Assembly (NCBI RefSeq): GCF_002214625.1
Contig: NZ_CP015994.1
Location: 372,001-436,000 of the forward strand
Length of the DNA: 64,000 nt
Direction: 5' to 3'
From: Anaplasma ovis str. Haibei
GTDB taxonomy: Bacteria; Pseudomonadota; Alphaproteobacteria; Rickettsiales; Anaplasmataceae
Shown here piece after piece: positions 55,966 to 64,000 of this stretch. How positions within the stretch are numbered: the stretch's first letter is position 1; each line of letters starts with the position of its first letter. The notes under the pieces were generated by a model. The model had not been told where the DNA came from. It did not search any database and worked only from the letters and a program-made list of their open reading frames with translations. The translations under genes and the position numbers were made by a program.

Positions 55966-56054
55966 GTATTACCAATAGGCGTGGAAGTCAAGCACATGCT
56001 GCGAAATGCAAGAGGGGATGCTACCAGAAATCGCACGTAAACGTTGTGCCCAAG

Positions 56055-56126
56055 CTCCCCGGGTTGGATTCGAACCAACGGCACACTGGTTAACAGCCAG
56101 CTGCTCTGCCACTGAGCTACCAGGGA
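56055..56126 (-). tRNA. tRNA-Asn (anticodon GTT)
   Basis: A 72-base cloverleaf without encoded CCA. Acceptor stem tccctgg / ccgggga with one G-T pair and discriminator G; D-arm gctcagtggcagagc; anticodon loop ctgttaa with GTT; T-arm with ggttcgaatcc. It lies directly upstream of the tmRNA gene on the same strand. Confidence 0.96.
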
Positions 56127-56617
56127 ACAACATGAAGCGGGACCATAATACATTTTGTCCCCTCTGGTGTGCAACAAAAACTTGTGCCATATAGCCCGCG
56201 CATCCTCTATTACTCAAAATTTGTGAGCAATTACCAGGGGTCACCGCGCGCTGCTGTCTGTGACTACTGTGAAGTGCGGAGCAGCACTCTGCCCAGTAGT
56301 AGGTACTAAATAGCAAAGCTTACTGCTGTGAGCTGAACTTGAGACCATCACATTAGTAAACCCGGTACTCACTTGGCAACGCTGAACGCCTTTATCCACA
56401 AGATTGTGACCATTATAGAGTGGATGGGCAGGCATTGGCTCTGCAATATGTTGGAAATTTGCAGTGATACGAGATTGTAGGCCTCCAGAGCCGGTCTGCG
56501 TTCCTAAACTGCCGACCGATGCCCATTACCGCTTCTGTGGGCTAGATAGTGTTGCAGCATCCTCTCTCGGGGTTGGTCACGTTTCCGGATTGCGCCGCTC
56601 AGCCAATCTTTTGATCT
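56127..56617. other. Long intergenic region between acpS and tRNA-Asn
   Basis: About 490 bases. Apart from the tRNA-Asn promoter described separately, no gene, repeat or RNA was recognised; open frames on both strands are short and without family features. Confidence 0.35.
56145..56174 (-). promoter_or_regulatory. Probable promoter of tRNA-Asn
   Basis: Minus-strand -35 TTGCAC (56169-56174) and -10 TATTAT (56145-56150) are 18 bases apart; the predicted transcription start lies about 12 bases before the tRNA 5' end. It could also drive the tmRNA downstream. Confidence 0.5.
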
Positions 56618-56980
56618 TTACACATGCAAGACAACAAAAGCTATGGCATACTCGCCGTCATCGCTCAGTGAAAGCTCTATGTTGTGTCCGACATCGCCGC
56701 TTACGGCAATTCTTGGCTTTCCTAAAGCATCATTGAATACGGATACGCCTCGCATTTCTATTCCACGTCCGAATCCAAGCCCAACTGCCTTGACATATGC
56801 CTCCTTCGCCGCAAATCTTTTGGCAAAGTGCCTTGCCACCGCATGTGCATTTTTGTATTGCAGGGAATCACGTATCTCAATTTCGGAGAATGCCCTGGTA
56901 GTGAATCTGTTGCCAAATCTCTCCAGTAATTGCTGCATCCTTCTTACGGATACCAGATCTACCCCTATGCCTACTATCAC
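56618..56980 (-). CDS. acpS: Holo-[acyl-carrier-protein] synthase
   Basis: Attaches 4'-phosphopantetheine to acyl carrier protein. 120 residues starting at GTG 56980 (IVGIGVDLVSVRRM, with the metal Asp8), and the second motif FAAKEAYVKAVG with the metal Glu, followed by LSLSDDGEYAIAFVV. Starts further upstream would lie inside proS. The GTG overlaps the proS stop by 4 bases (GTGA), so the two are translationally coupled. Confidence 0.95.
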   Translation of the reverse strand: MIVGIGVDLVSVRRMQQLLERFGNRFTTRAFSEIEIRDSLQYKNAHAVARHFAKRFAAKEAYVKAVGLGFGRGIEMRGVSVFNDALGKPRIAVSGDVGHNIELSLSDDGEYAIAFVVLHV

Positions 56981-58254
56981 GCCTGCATCCTTGCAATCAG
57001 GGCATCGACGGCACACTTTTCCGTTGTTCCGTTGGCGCGGTTTTTTAATTCCACCACTTTGTCCTTTACAAAAGAATTGCCAATAATAACCTGCCAAGGC
57101 ATCCCCAATAGGTCCATCCTTGCGAGCTTCACTCCGGGGCTGTCTGTGCTATCATCGTACAACGAGCTATCAGCAAGGGCGGCATATATGGTCTCCGCGG
57201 TTGTTTTGCAATCCTCATTTGTGGTCAGCAAGTTCACTATTCCCACTTTGAAAGGGGCTATAGATTCTGGCCATCTTATGCCTACATCATCATGGAATAC
57301 TTCAATAATCGCTGCCACGAGCCTGGAGATTCCTATTCCATAGCATCCCATCAGAGCGTGAGCGCTATTTCCGTTTTTGTCGTGAAATTTCACGTTCATA
57401 GGGGCAGAATACCTATCTCCAAGGTAAAAAACGTGGGCGACCTCTATGCCTTTAGAAACTTGCAGATCGTTCGGGTCCACCCCACAATTTTGCGGATCGT
57501 GCGCATCTTCTGTTGCGGCATACACGCTTGCAATCTCCTCGGTAGTGCAGTAATCATTTTTGGAGAGGTCCAAGGCTCTTTTATCATGATACACAGTACT
57601 CTCGCCGGTAGGTACGAGCACGTGAAATTCGTGGCTAATGCTGCCCCCAATGGCCCCGCTATCAGCCTTTGCTGCGATGGGTACTAGTCCAAGGCGCCTG
57701 AAAATCCTAAAATATGCCGAGAACACGTTTTCGTATGACCTCATTACACCTTCAAAATCAACGTCAAAGCTGTAGGCGTCTTTCATTAGGAATTCCCTTC
57801 CGCGCATAATGCCATGTCGGGGACGCAACTCGTCACGAAATTTCCACTGTATTTGGTATAGATTAATTGGCAGATCGCGATAACTTTTCAGCGATGAACG
57901 CACTACGTCGGAGATGGCTTCCTCGTGCGTGGGGCCAAACACCATCTCTCTACCGCTGCGATCTTGCATGCGAAGCATCTCTGGCCCGTAAGAATCGTAA
58001 CGCAGCGACTCACGCCACAGATCTGCGGGCTGCACAGACGGCATGAGGATTTCCAAAAAGCCGCTTGAATCCATTTCCTCCCGTACAATGCGCTCTATCG
58101 TCCTTAAGACCTTGAGCCCAAGAGGCAGCCACGTATATAGGCCTGAGGCGTTCTGCCTAACTAAACCGGCTCGTAGTGAGTATTTGTGGGAGGCAACTAC
58201 GACATCGGAAGACACGTCCTTCATAGTAGGCACGTAGCACTCAGAGAGGCGCAT
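56977..58254 (-). CDS. proS: Prolyl-tRNA synthetase, short form
   Basis: Class II synthetase charging tRNA-Pro. About 425 residues, without the editing insertion of the E. coli enzyme; this short form is typical of alphaproteobacteria. Motifs: SASGLYTWLPLGLKVLR-like (QNASGLYTWLPLG), motif 2 FRDELRPRHGIMRGREFLMKDAYSFD, GPTHEEAI, and motif 3 GCYGIGISRLVAAIIE, then the anticodon-binding domain. ATG 58254 (MRLSECYVP) is the family start; 58308 is an upstream in-frame codon. Confidence 0.95.
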   Translation of the reverse strand: MRLSECYVPTMKDVSSDVVVASHKYSLRAGLVRQNASGLYTWLPLGLKVLRTIERIVREEMDSSGFLEILMPSVQPADLWRESLRYDSYGPEMLRMQDRSGREMVFGPTHEEAISDVVRSSLKSYRDLPINLYQIQWKFRDELRPRHGIMRGREFLMKDAYSFDVDFEGVMRSYENVFSAYFRIFRRLGLVPIAAKADSGAIGGSISHEFHVLVPTGESTVYHDKRALDLSKNDYCTTEEIASVYAATEDAHDPQNCGVDPNDLQVSKGIEVAHVFYLGDRYSAPMNVKFHDKNGNSAHALMGCYGIGISRLVAAIIEVFHDDVGIRWPESIAPFKVGIVNLLTTNEDCKTTAETIYAALADSSLYDDSTDSPGVKLARMDLLGMPWQVIIGNSFVKDKVVELKNRANGTTEKCAVDALIARMQA

Positions 58255-58519
58255 ATAATTAATACCAGCTAACTTACCCCCAGTACAATATACAAATGCT
58301 ACAGTCAAGAAAATTGAGGCTGGTAGTCAGCTGCTAACACCCTCCATGAGCGTTATTTATGGTAGCAACATACAGTTTGTGGTTAACGCTCCGCGATTTG
58401 TAGCGGGCTTGTCACGCACGCAAACTGCGCTAGTTACCTTCAATGCGCGTACACAAGCCCCGCAACGGCTTACGCACACCCATGCATGCCGTGCCGCAGC
58501 GCGGGTGCTTCGTCATCTC

Positions 58520-59536
58520 CTAGTTGTGCAAAAAGTCTTCCATTATCAGCAATGCAGCCATAGCAGACCTGTATCTTTCGTAGTCATAAGTGCGGACTTC
58601 GGAGCCCTCCTCTATACCGTTGCCATGGGGGGCCGGTGAAGCTAAATTGTTGTCGAGAGCATATATCGCAAGCGCCTCGGGATGATCTTGAAATAGTATG
58701 TTGCCATGCATATCCTCCAAGGCTTCTATAATACCATCGTCAGAATACCCAACTATCCTATAGCCCAGGGATTCTAGCTTCTGAATGTTTTTCTGGTCAT
58801 TACTTACTACCCCACCATGCAAGTCTGGGAAAAACAGATAGGGCCAGCCGTCTCCGTCCAGGGGTGCGTACTTGGAGACTATGCTCGCCAACTTGCTACC
58901 GGGTGCCACCCGCAACTTATGTAGGACAGCGCCGCTACTATGTGGGCCATCCCCAGATATGGCATGAGACGCTGCCTGGTTTTTGTGTATCAGGTGCCAC
59001 ACCCTTACAACCTTGATACCCATCGCATGTACGATGCCCTGCAAGCCCCCGCACACAGCCATGAGCCTAATGTTTGAATTTTCACGCACTATCTCAGCAA
59101 TTGCGGCGGTGACTAGCTGCCGATTAGGGGTAGGGGGGTAAGGTTCCGCGTCCAGGTTGTAGAAGTTGCCAGGTATAAACACTCGCGAAATCCCCTCCTT
59201 TTTCAGAAAATCTGCGACCTCACGCTTTATCTTGCCTGCCTCTAGCTCACGAACCTTCGACATATCTCCTGCGGCTTCCTTGAGGGATGCTTCTCTGATG
59301 CGTGCAAAGTCCACGATCGTGTTATAATCCACGCGCACAACGCGTGCCCCCATTTTTGTGAACATTTCAGCGATGTTGTGAGAGAAAGTGAGTTCTTCTG
59401 GGTAAGTTTCCTTTTCGGTTTGCAAGAACCCTACTGCTACTTTGCCTTCACTTCCCGATGTGGCGGCAGGAAGCGGTGAAATTGGCAGCGTTGCGGCGCA
59501 GCACAGCAACGCACAGAACACAATCCTAACAAGCAT
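58520..59536 (-). CDS. Exported class I glutamine amidotransferase-like (peptidase C26) protein
   Basis: About 338 residues with a likely signal peptide (MLVRIVFCALLCCAATLPISPLPAA). The mature part fits gamma-glutamyl hydrolase / C26 amidases: VFIPGNFYNLD, the nucleophile motif AVCGGLQGIVHAMG, and FQDHPEALA with the catalytic His and Glu. C26 enzymes cleave gamma-glutamyl bonds; here the location would be the periplasm or outside. The substrate is unknown. The region between ASHAISGDG and DGIIEALED matches the family layout. ATG 59575 is an alternative start. Confidence 0.85.
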   Translation of the reverse strand: MLVRIVFCALLCCAATLPISPLPAATSGSEGKVAVGFLQTEKETYPEELTFSHNIAEMFTKMGARVVRVDYNTIVDFARIREASLKEAAGDMSKVRELEAGKIKREVADFLKKEGISRVFIPGNFYNLDAEPYPPTPNRQLVTAAIAEIVRENSNIRLMAVCGGLQGIVHAMGIKVVRVWHLIHKNQAASHAISGDGPHSSGAVLHKLRVAPGSKLASIVSKYAPLDGDGWPYLFFPDLHGGVVSNDQKNIQKLESLGYRIVGYSDDGIIEALEDMHGNILFQDHPEALAIYALDNNLASPAPHGNGIEEGSEVRTYDYERYRSAMAALLIMEDFLHN

Positions 59537-59630
59537 CGAAACAGTATAACAACGGCTGGGCATTCTCTCTCCCAATAGTACTCCAATGCAACAAAAGCAC
59601 TAAGGCAGAGAACGGAGAACAGGCGGAGTG

Positions 59631-59701
59631 TGGCCTGGGCTGGAATTGAACCAGCGCGCAAGGATTTTCAGTCCTCCGCTCTACCACTGAGCTACCAAGC
59701 C
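59631..59701 (-). tRNA. tRNA-Phe (anticodon GAA)
   Basis: A 71-base cloverleaf. Acceptor stem ggcttgg / ccaggcc with one G-T pair and discriminator A; D-arm gctcagtggtagagc; anticodon loop ctgaaaa with GAA; T-arm ctggttcaattccag. CCA is not encoded. Confidence 0.96.
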
Positions 59702-59758
59702 AGACAATGCTGCAAGCAACGCATTGTGGACAGTACGTAGCCCGCTCCTAACCATGCC

Positions 59759-59786
59759 ATTATATGTGTTAATAATTGACGTTCAA
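59759..59786 (-). promoter_or_regulatory. Strong sigma-70 promoter upstream of tRNA-Phe
   Basis: Minus strand -35 TTGAAC (59781-59786) and a consensus -10 TATAAT (59759-59764), 16 bases apart. The tRNA 5' end is about 50 bases from the predicted transcription start, so a leader would be removed by RNase P. Confidence 0.6.
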
Positions 59787-59834
59787 GGAAAATAAACTTT
59801 AAAAATGTAGTGGATAATTCCTGTATGAGTCAGA

Positions 59835-59840
59835 TATAAT
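59835..59840 (+). promoter_or_regulatory. Consensus -10 element upstream of coaD
   Basis: A TATAAT lies 31-36 bases before the probable coaD start. The -35 region at the right distance is poor, so the promoter is only partly supported. Confidence 0.4.
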
Positions 59841-59870
59841 CCCCTCGATCGCCTCTGTTTTGTGGAAGTT

Positions 59871-60374
59871 GTGGCAATAAGGCTAGGTATATATCCCGGG
59901 ACTTTCGATCCCATAACATTTGGGCACATAGATATAATCAAGAGGGCCAGCAACCTGGTGGATGAGCTTGTTATTGCTGTTGCGAAAAGCGTGGTAAAGG
60001 AGACTATATTCTCTGCAGACATGCGTGCGGCCATGATAGGGCGTGAGATGCAGGATCTTGGAATTAGTGCAAAGGTTGAAGTCTTCGATGGATTGCTGAC
60101 CTACTTTGCTCAAAGTAGGGGTGCCCAGGTCATCATCCGCGGGTTAAGAGCAGTGTCTGACTTTGATTACGAGTTTCAAATGAGTTGGATAAATTACAAA
60201 CTTGTTCCTGGAGTGGAGACTGTATTTTTGCCAGCTGCGAAAGATACTCAGTTTATTTCCTCAAGTTTTGTTAAGGAGGTTGCTCGCCTTAACGGGGATG
60301 TAAGCACGTTTGTGTCGGAAAACGTGAAAAAATATCTTGTAGAGTTTTACTCCAAAGCTCCATGTGCCACCTGA
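59871..60374 (+). CDS. coaD: Phosphopantetheine adenylyltransferase
   Basis: Fourth step of coenzyme A synthesis. About 167 residues with the nucleotidyltransferase motif IYPGTFDPITFGHIDII (T-x-G-H), VIIRGLRAVSDFDYEFQM, and ISSSFVKEVARLNGDVS near the C-terminus. Start GTG 59871 (AIRLGIYPGTF) is preferred; an in-frame GTG at 59862 is possible. It converges with trxB. It is functionally linked to acpS nearby, which uses the CoA product. Confidence 0.94.
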   Translation: MAIRLGIYPGTFDPITFGHIDIIKRASNLVDELVIAVAKSVVKETIFSADMRAAMIGREMQDLGISAKVEVFDGLLTYFAQSRGAQVIIRGLRAVSDFDYEFQMSWINYKLVPGVETVFLPAAKDTQFISSSFVKEVARLNGDVSTFVSENVKKYLVEFYSKAPCAT

Positions 60375-60399
60375 GGCTATATTCACCGCGGGCAGGCGT

Positions 60400-60411
60400 A
60401 GGCTTCGGCCT
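60400..60411. terminator. UUCG hairpin between convergent coaD and trxB
   Basis: The bases aggc-ttcg-gcct form a 4-bp stem with a stable UUCG loop in the 45-bp gap between coaD (+) and trxB (-). The stem is short and T-runs are weak, so terminator function is tentative. Confidence 0.35.
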
Positions 60412-60419
60412 TGTTCCGG

Positions 60420-61397
60420 TTAGGAAGTGATTCCACGCTCGGATAGGAACTTTTCCGCATCTAGCGCCGCCATGCACCCCGTACCTGCGGCTACTACAGC
60501 CTGGCGATATACTTTGTCGCGCACGTCTCCGGCTGCAAATATTCCCGGGCAACTCGTTGCTGTGTTGTCAGGGGAGGTGACCACATAACCATCTGGATCT
60601 AGCTCTACGTGGCGCCCTGGCATATCGGCCAATACCTGGGTGTTCGGCTTGTGACCTATTGCTATGAACACGCCCGAGGTTTCCAGGATTCTTGTGCTTC
60701 CGTCTTGTGTGGATTCCAATAACAGCGCGGCTACTTTCTTGTTTTCCTTGTCACCAAGTATTTCCTTTACTACGCTGTTCCACACGACTTCAATTTTGCT
60801 ATTCTCAAACAATCTGTTCTGCATGACGGCCTCTGCACGCAGCTTGTCTCTCCTGTGGATTAAAAACACTTTACTTGCGCTCCGTGTTAAATAAATTGCC
60901 TCCTCGACCGCTGTGTTCCCACCGCCTATTACCGCCACTACCTCTCCCTTAAAAAACGAGCCATCACAGGTGGCGCAGGCGGATACGCCCTTTCCCATAA
61001 AAAATTGCTCGCTATCCATCCCAAGCCACTTAGCCTGTGCCCCGGTCGCGACGATTATGCTATACGCGTAGTATTCCTCCCCAAACATGCTAGTGCACTT
61101 GAAAGGGTACACATTGGCATCTATTTGTGTTATCTCATCCATCACCTCGGTAGCACCGCAATGCAGCGCCTGTTGTTTCATATGCTCCATTAGCTCTGGG
61201 CCCTGCACCAGCGAGAACCCCGGATAATTTTCAACATCGGTTGTTATCGTCAGTTGGCCCCCAGGTTGCATTCCAGTTACCAGTAGAGGCTCCAAATTTG
61301 CTCTTCCAGCATAGATTGCGGCAGTACACCCCGCCGCACCGGAGCCCATTACTAATACCTTTACAGGGGCCTTAGCTTGCGGATGTCGTCCCGTCAT
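60420..61397 (-). CDS. trxB: Thioredoxin reductase
   Basis: NADPH-dependent flavoprotein that reduces thioredoxin. The 325-residue protein has the FAD loop MGSGAAGCTAAIYAGR, the redox-active Cys141-Ala-Thr-Cys144, the NADPH loop IGGGNTAVEEA, and the C-terminal FAD motif GIFAAGDVRDK. The ATG at 61397 overlaps the stop of the peroxiredoxin gene (ATGA), so both ends of one antioxidant chain are made from a single message. Confidence 0.96.
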   Translation of the reverse strand: MTGRHPQAKAPVKVLVMGSGAAGCTAAIYAGRANLEPLLVTGMQPGGQLTITTDVENYPGFSLVQGPELMEHMKQQALHCGATEVMDEITQIDANVYPFKCTSMFGEEYYAYSIIVATGAQAKWLGMDSEQFFMGKGVSACATCDGSFFKGEVVAVIGGGNTAVEEAIYLTRSASKVFLIHRRDKLRAEAVMQNRLFENSKIEVVWNSVVKEILGDKENKKVAALLLESTQDGSTRILETSGVFIAIGHKPNTQVLADMPGRHVELDPDGYVVTSPDNTATSCPGIFAAGDVRDKVYRQAVVAAGTGCMAALDAEKFLSERGITS

Positions 61398-62002
61398 TCC
61401 TGAGGGCCCAGGCTATCCGCGTGGGACTGTAAATAGTGCTCAACGCCGTGCTGAGTTGCTTCCATGGCTGCCTTTCCCTCGGTCCACCCCGCTGGGCACA
61501 CTTCACCATGCTTTTTGTGGTGAGCTATTGCATCTACGATTCTGAGCACTTCGTCGATGTTTCTTCCTATCGGTAGGTCATTCACCGAGTGGTGGCGAAC
61601 TATAAAATTCTCATCAATTATTACAGTTGCCCTTAGAGCAACTTTTCCACCGTATAATACCCCGTAACTCTCCGATATAGTATGTGAATCATCGGCTACC
61701 AAGGGGAAGCTTACCATATCTATTCCACCTTTCTCTACGGGGGTGTTGCGCCAGTGGCAATGTGCGAATTCAGAATCTGTACTTATTCCTATAACCTCGG
61801 TGTTACGCGCAGTGAACTTGGGTACTCTGCCGTGTAGAGATAATATCTCAGTAGGGCACACAAAAGTAAAATCCCGCGGGTAAAAAAAGAGCACCGCGCA
61901 CTTACCAGCGATATACTTACTCAGATTTAAATCGCACACCTTACCGTTGGACATAACCGCCCTGGCAGTGAAGTCTATAGCCTCTTTTGTTACTAAACTC
62001 AT
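61394..62002 (-). CDS. 2-Cys peroxiredoxin (AhpC/Prx1 type)
   Basis: Thiol peroxidase that removes hydrogen peroxide and organic peroxides. About 202 residues from ATG 62002 (MSLVTKEAIDFTARAV): peroxidatic Cys49 in FYPRDFTFVCPTE and resolving Cys169 in GEVCPAGW. This is the typical 2-Cys class, regenerated by thioredoxin. Its gene overlaps trxB, the enzyme that regenerates thioredoxin. An in-frame upstream start at 62023 is possible but lacks family sequence. Confidence 0.95.
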   Translation of the reverse strand: MSLVTKEAIDFTARAVMSNGKVCDLNLSKYIAGKCAVLFFYPRDFTFVCPTEILSLHGRVPKFTARNTEVIGISTDSEFAHCHWRNTPVEKGGIDMVSFPLVADDSHTISESYGVLYGGKVALRATVIIDENFIVRHHSVNDLPIGRNIDEVLRIVDAIAHHKKHGEVCPAGWTEGKAAMEATQHGVEHYLQSHADSLGPQE

Positions 62003-62032
62003 AAAAATTCTCTGCAAAAACAACCTTGTGGG

Positions 62033-62062
62033 ATCATACTACAAATGCCGTGTGCCCAACAA
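62033..62062 (-). promoter_or_regulatory. Probable promoter of the peroxiredoxin-trxB operon
   Basis: Minus strand -35 TTGTTG (62057-62062) and -10 TATGAT (62033-62038), 18 bases apart, with the predicted start about 25 bases before the peroxiredoxin ATG. Confidence 0.45.
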
Positions 62063-62217
62063 CGAGTTTTTAGCAATTGTGTGTGCCTCAAAACAACAGC
62101 TTGCAGAGCCGTGTTTGCGTGGTGGATGGGTGTGCGCTCACACACAACTTTCCTATGCCATGATGTGTGGTTCTTGTCAGTTAGGACTGCGGGGCAAGGT
62201 GCGTTCGTGCTAAAATC

Positions 62218-62246
62218 TTGCAGCGTATACGTATTGCTGTAATAAT
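62218..62246 (+). promoter_or_regulatory. Probable promoter of the aminotransferase gene
   Basis: -35 TTGCAG (62218-62223) and -10 AATAAT (62241-62246), 17 bases apart, about 95 bases upstream of the chosen ATG at 62340. Confidence 0.45.
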
Positions 62247-62339
62247 GGCAGGCTTTTTGCCGCTATGGGTCTGCTTTTGGGCTTTAGTGCGTGGTTCCAT
62301 TTGCGTCAAGGCGGTCTTGCAGTATGTATTGAGGGGCGT

Positions 62340-63527
62340 ATGTTTCTAATTAGTGAGAGGCTCAGATGTGTAAAACCTTCTCCTACCTTGGAGGTCAGTA
62401 GGCTTGCTGCGGAGCTTAGGTCTCAGGGGGTAGATATAATATCTCTAGGTGCTGGGGAGCCGGATTTTGATACTCCAGATCACGTAAAAGAGGCGGCAAT
62501 TGCTGCAATACATGCTGGCAAGACCAAATACGCGCCGGTAGATGGTATACCTGCGCTGAAAGAGGCGGTTGTACAGAGTATTAAGTCGGACTATGGCCTC
62601 ACTTACTCTACGGATCAGGTTTTAATAGGTTCCGGAGCCAAGCAGTGCATATATAATTTGTTCATGGCTACGTTAGACCCAGGTGATGAAGTTATCATAC
62701 CCGCGCCATACTGGGTTTCGTATACTGACGTGGTTAGTATATCGGGTGGGAAACCCGTAGTGGTGGATTGTGGGGAGGCTTTTAAGCTCACTGCTGACCT
62801 GCTCGAGGGTGCTATAACGCCAAGAACCAAGTGGCTGATAATTAACTCGCCATCTAATCCTACAGGTGTTGTTTACTCCAGGGATGATCTACGCGCCATA
62901 GCAGATGTGCTACTGAAGCATCCCACGGTGCATGTAATGGCGGATGATATATACGCAAAGCTGGTCTATGACGTCGAGTTTGTGAATATTTTGCAGGTCG
63001 AGAACGCCTTGTATGACCGAGTGTTTATCGTGAACGGGGTTTCAAAATCACACGCGATGACTGGATGGCGGATAGGGTATATAGCGGGCGATGCACGAGT
63101 GATCAAGGCAATGTCTACAATACAATCTCAAAGCACGACCACCGCGAATTCAATTGCCCAGGTTGCCGCGGTCACCGCTCTATCAGGCGATAGCGACTTT
63201 TTGGACTATCGACGCAAAATATTTTCCAAAAGGCGTGACATGGTAATGCAAGCTGTAGAAGATTCTAAGGTACTGAAAGCGCAGCTCCCCCACGGAGCAT
63301 TTTACGTTTTTGTGTCATGCAAGAGGGCAGTTGGTAAGAGAGCGGGGGACTTTGTTATCGCTAATGATACGGATTTTGCAAAGTATTTGCTTCAGCATAA
63401 GGTTGCTGTCGTGCCAGGCGTAGCGTTTGGTGCACCAAACTTTTTTAGAATTTCATACGCACTGGCGGATGATGAACTGTCCCGAGCTTGTAGCAGAATA
63501 GTATCTGCCTGTGCTGCGTTGCTGTAG
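62340..63527 (+). CDS. Aspartate aminotransferase (class I pyridoxal enzyme)
   Basis: Transfers the amino group between aspartate and 2-oxoglutarate; it would draw on the glutamate metabolised by the dehydrogenase at 28-33 kb. About 395 residues from ATG 62340, which has a gagggg ribosome binding site. Motifs: ISLGAGEPDFDTPDHV, TKYAPVDGIPALKEAV, the PLP region NSPSNPTGVVYS, VMADDIYAKLVY, the Schiff-base lysine NGVSKSHAMTGWRIGY, and the substrate-binding Arg FFRISYA near the end. The frame opens at 62265 (another ATG), but the added residues are not family-like. This is the Igamma subgroup (AspB-like). Confidence 0.93.
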   Translation: MFLISERLRCVKPSPTLEVSRLAAELRSQGVDIISLGAGEPDFDTPDHVKEAAIAAIHAGKTKYAPVDGIPALKEAVVQSIKSDYGLTYSTDQVLIGSGAKQCIYNLFMATLDPGDEVIIPAPYWVSYTDVVSISGGKPVVVDCGEAFKLTADLLEGAITPRTKWLIINSPSNPTGVVYSRDDLRAIADVLLKHPTVHVMADDIYAKLVYDVEFVNILQVENALYDRVFIVNGVSKSHAMTGWRIGYIAGDARVIKAMSTIQSQSTTTANSIAQVAAVTALSGDSDFLDYRRKIFSKRRDMVMQAVEDSKVLKAQLPHGAFYVFVSCKRAVGKRAGDFVIANDTDFAKYLLQHKVAVVPGVAFGAPNFFRISYALADDELSRACSRIVSACAALL

Positions 63528-63790
63528 TGCGTGCTCGTGAGATATGCAGCGCGACTGTCGCAGATTTGCGCACGCGTCCCAGTAGACAGTGTTGGCGTAA
63601 TTGCCCACCAGCATGCGCACGTAGCGGTTAGGTGGGGGTTTCTATTTACACAAAGATTAGCCACAAGCGCTGCTATACAAACAACATGGCGACGACTCTG
63701 CCTGGGGGGCTGCCACGCGGATGCCAAACGCTTGGCTATCCACCCATGGTGAGAAATAATCCCCCTATACTTCTTATATAGCCCGCGCCG
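63528..63790. other. Intergenic region, nothing recognised
   Basis: About 260 bases between the convergent aminotransferase gene and the partial gene at the window edge. No RNA or repeat was recognised. Confidence 0.35.
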
Positions 63791-64000
63791 CTAAACTCTC
63801 TCAAGCAGCTTTTTATTAATCTTGACGCTGTACCTGTTTATGAGGTGACCAAGCAGCTGCCTCCTGATGGATGATATTGCACTGCTGACGAAGTGTGCTT
63901 GAAACTCTTTTAGCTCCTTTTCGTTGACCTGGCTTGGGGTCTTGATTTCCTTAAGTGTTGCTATAAAAATCTTGTTTGCGCTTCGATCTACCACCCCCTC
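63791..64000 (-). CDS. C-terminal end of a PpiD-like peptidyl-prolyl isomerase/foldase (partial)
   Basis: The last 69 or so codons of a gene that continues beyond the window edge: the frame is open to base 64000. The residues VVDRSANKIFIATLKEIKTP, and the C-terminus ending GHLINRYSVKINKKLLERV, resemble the tail of PpiD-type membrane-anchored foldases, which finish with a helix and a Y-x-V-x-I/V-N motif. The start codons inside the window are not the gene start. The call is tentative because the SurA-like and parvulin domains are out of view. Confidence 0.55.
   Translation of the reverse strand, partial: EGVVDRSANKIFIATLKEIKTPSQVNEKELKEFQAHFVSSAISSIRRQLLGHLINRYSVKINKKLLERV

Overview
This window is chromosomal DNA from an obligate intracellular alphaproteobacterium of the order Rickettsiales, and it reads as Anaplasma, most like the A. 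marginale / A. centrale group. The evidence is a balanced base composition with long non-coding gaps, alphaproteobacterial forms of most enzymes (short ProRS, UvrA, SspB, CckA, the 1600-residue NAD-glutamate dehydrogenase, a DUF2610 protein), a permuted two-piece tmRNA whose decoded 20-residue tag matches, from memory, the Anaplasma tag, and a large tandem-repeat protein of the kind these pathogens export into host cells. No insertion sequence, prophage, CRISPR array or rRNA gene was seen.

Layout. 1-3.0 kb (+): 3' end of leuS, a diverged duplicate of its last 28 codons, then overlapping tatD-pyrF. 3.1-6.2 kb (-): nuoA-nuoB-nuoC, then surE-ccmD-ccmE, in which ccmD is a 45-residue gene overlapping both neighbours. 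6.6-14.1 kb (-): uvrA, nusB, ribH, yidC, pssA, psd. 14.4-17.8 kb (-): an 1126-residue flavin/iron-sulfur oxidoreductase resembling a fusion of the NfnB and NfnA subunits. 18.3-22.0 kb (-): a 1228-residue candidate effector with seven tyrosine motifs, five of them Y-D-T-P, and 71-residue proline-rich repeats. 22.2-25.6 kb (+): murG, efp, a degenerate inositol-monophosphatase-like gene, and an RluC/D-type pseudouridine synthase. 25.7-26.0 kb: a non-coding direct repeat. 26.0-32.8 kb (-): pleD, and gdh overlapping tatB.

33.3-41.1 kb is mostly (+): exoD-like, cysS, nrdB, a thioredoxin-fold protein without its cysteines, a DUF2610 gene (-), a MidA-type methyltransferase and dnaG. 41.2-44.2 kb (-): rpoD and dusB. 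44.4 kb (+): ispE. 45.4-50.0 kb (-): a small acidic repeat protein, cutA, the cckA hybrid kinase and an O-methyltransferase. 50.3-54.8 kb (+): a small basic protein, nnr and topA. 55.0-59.7 kb (-): sspB, tmRNA, tRNA-Asn, proS-acpS, an exported C26 amidase and tRNA-Phe. 59.9-64 kb: coaD (+), peroxiredoxin-trxB (-, overlapping), an aspartate-type aminotransferase (+) and the 3' end of a PpiD-like foldase gene (-).

Functionally this is mostly core housekeeping: respiratory complex I and cytochrome c maturation, phosphatidylethanolamine synthesis (pssA, psd), glutamate catabolism (gdh), redox defence (Prx-TrxR), tmRNA tagging together with a likely ClpXP adaptor, and two parts of the CckA / PleD signalling network. 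The accessory element that stands out is the repeat protein at 18.3-22.0 kb, with its own AT-rich promoter region containing a large inverted repeat.
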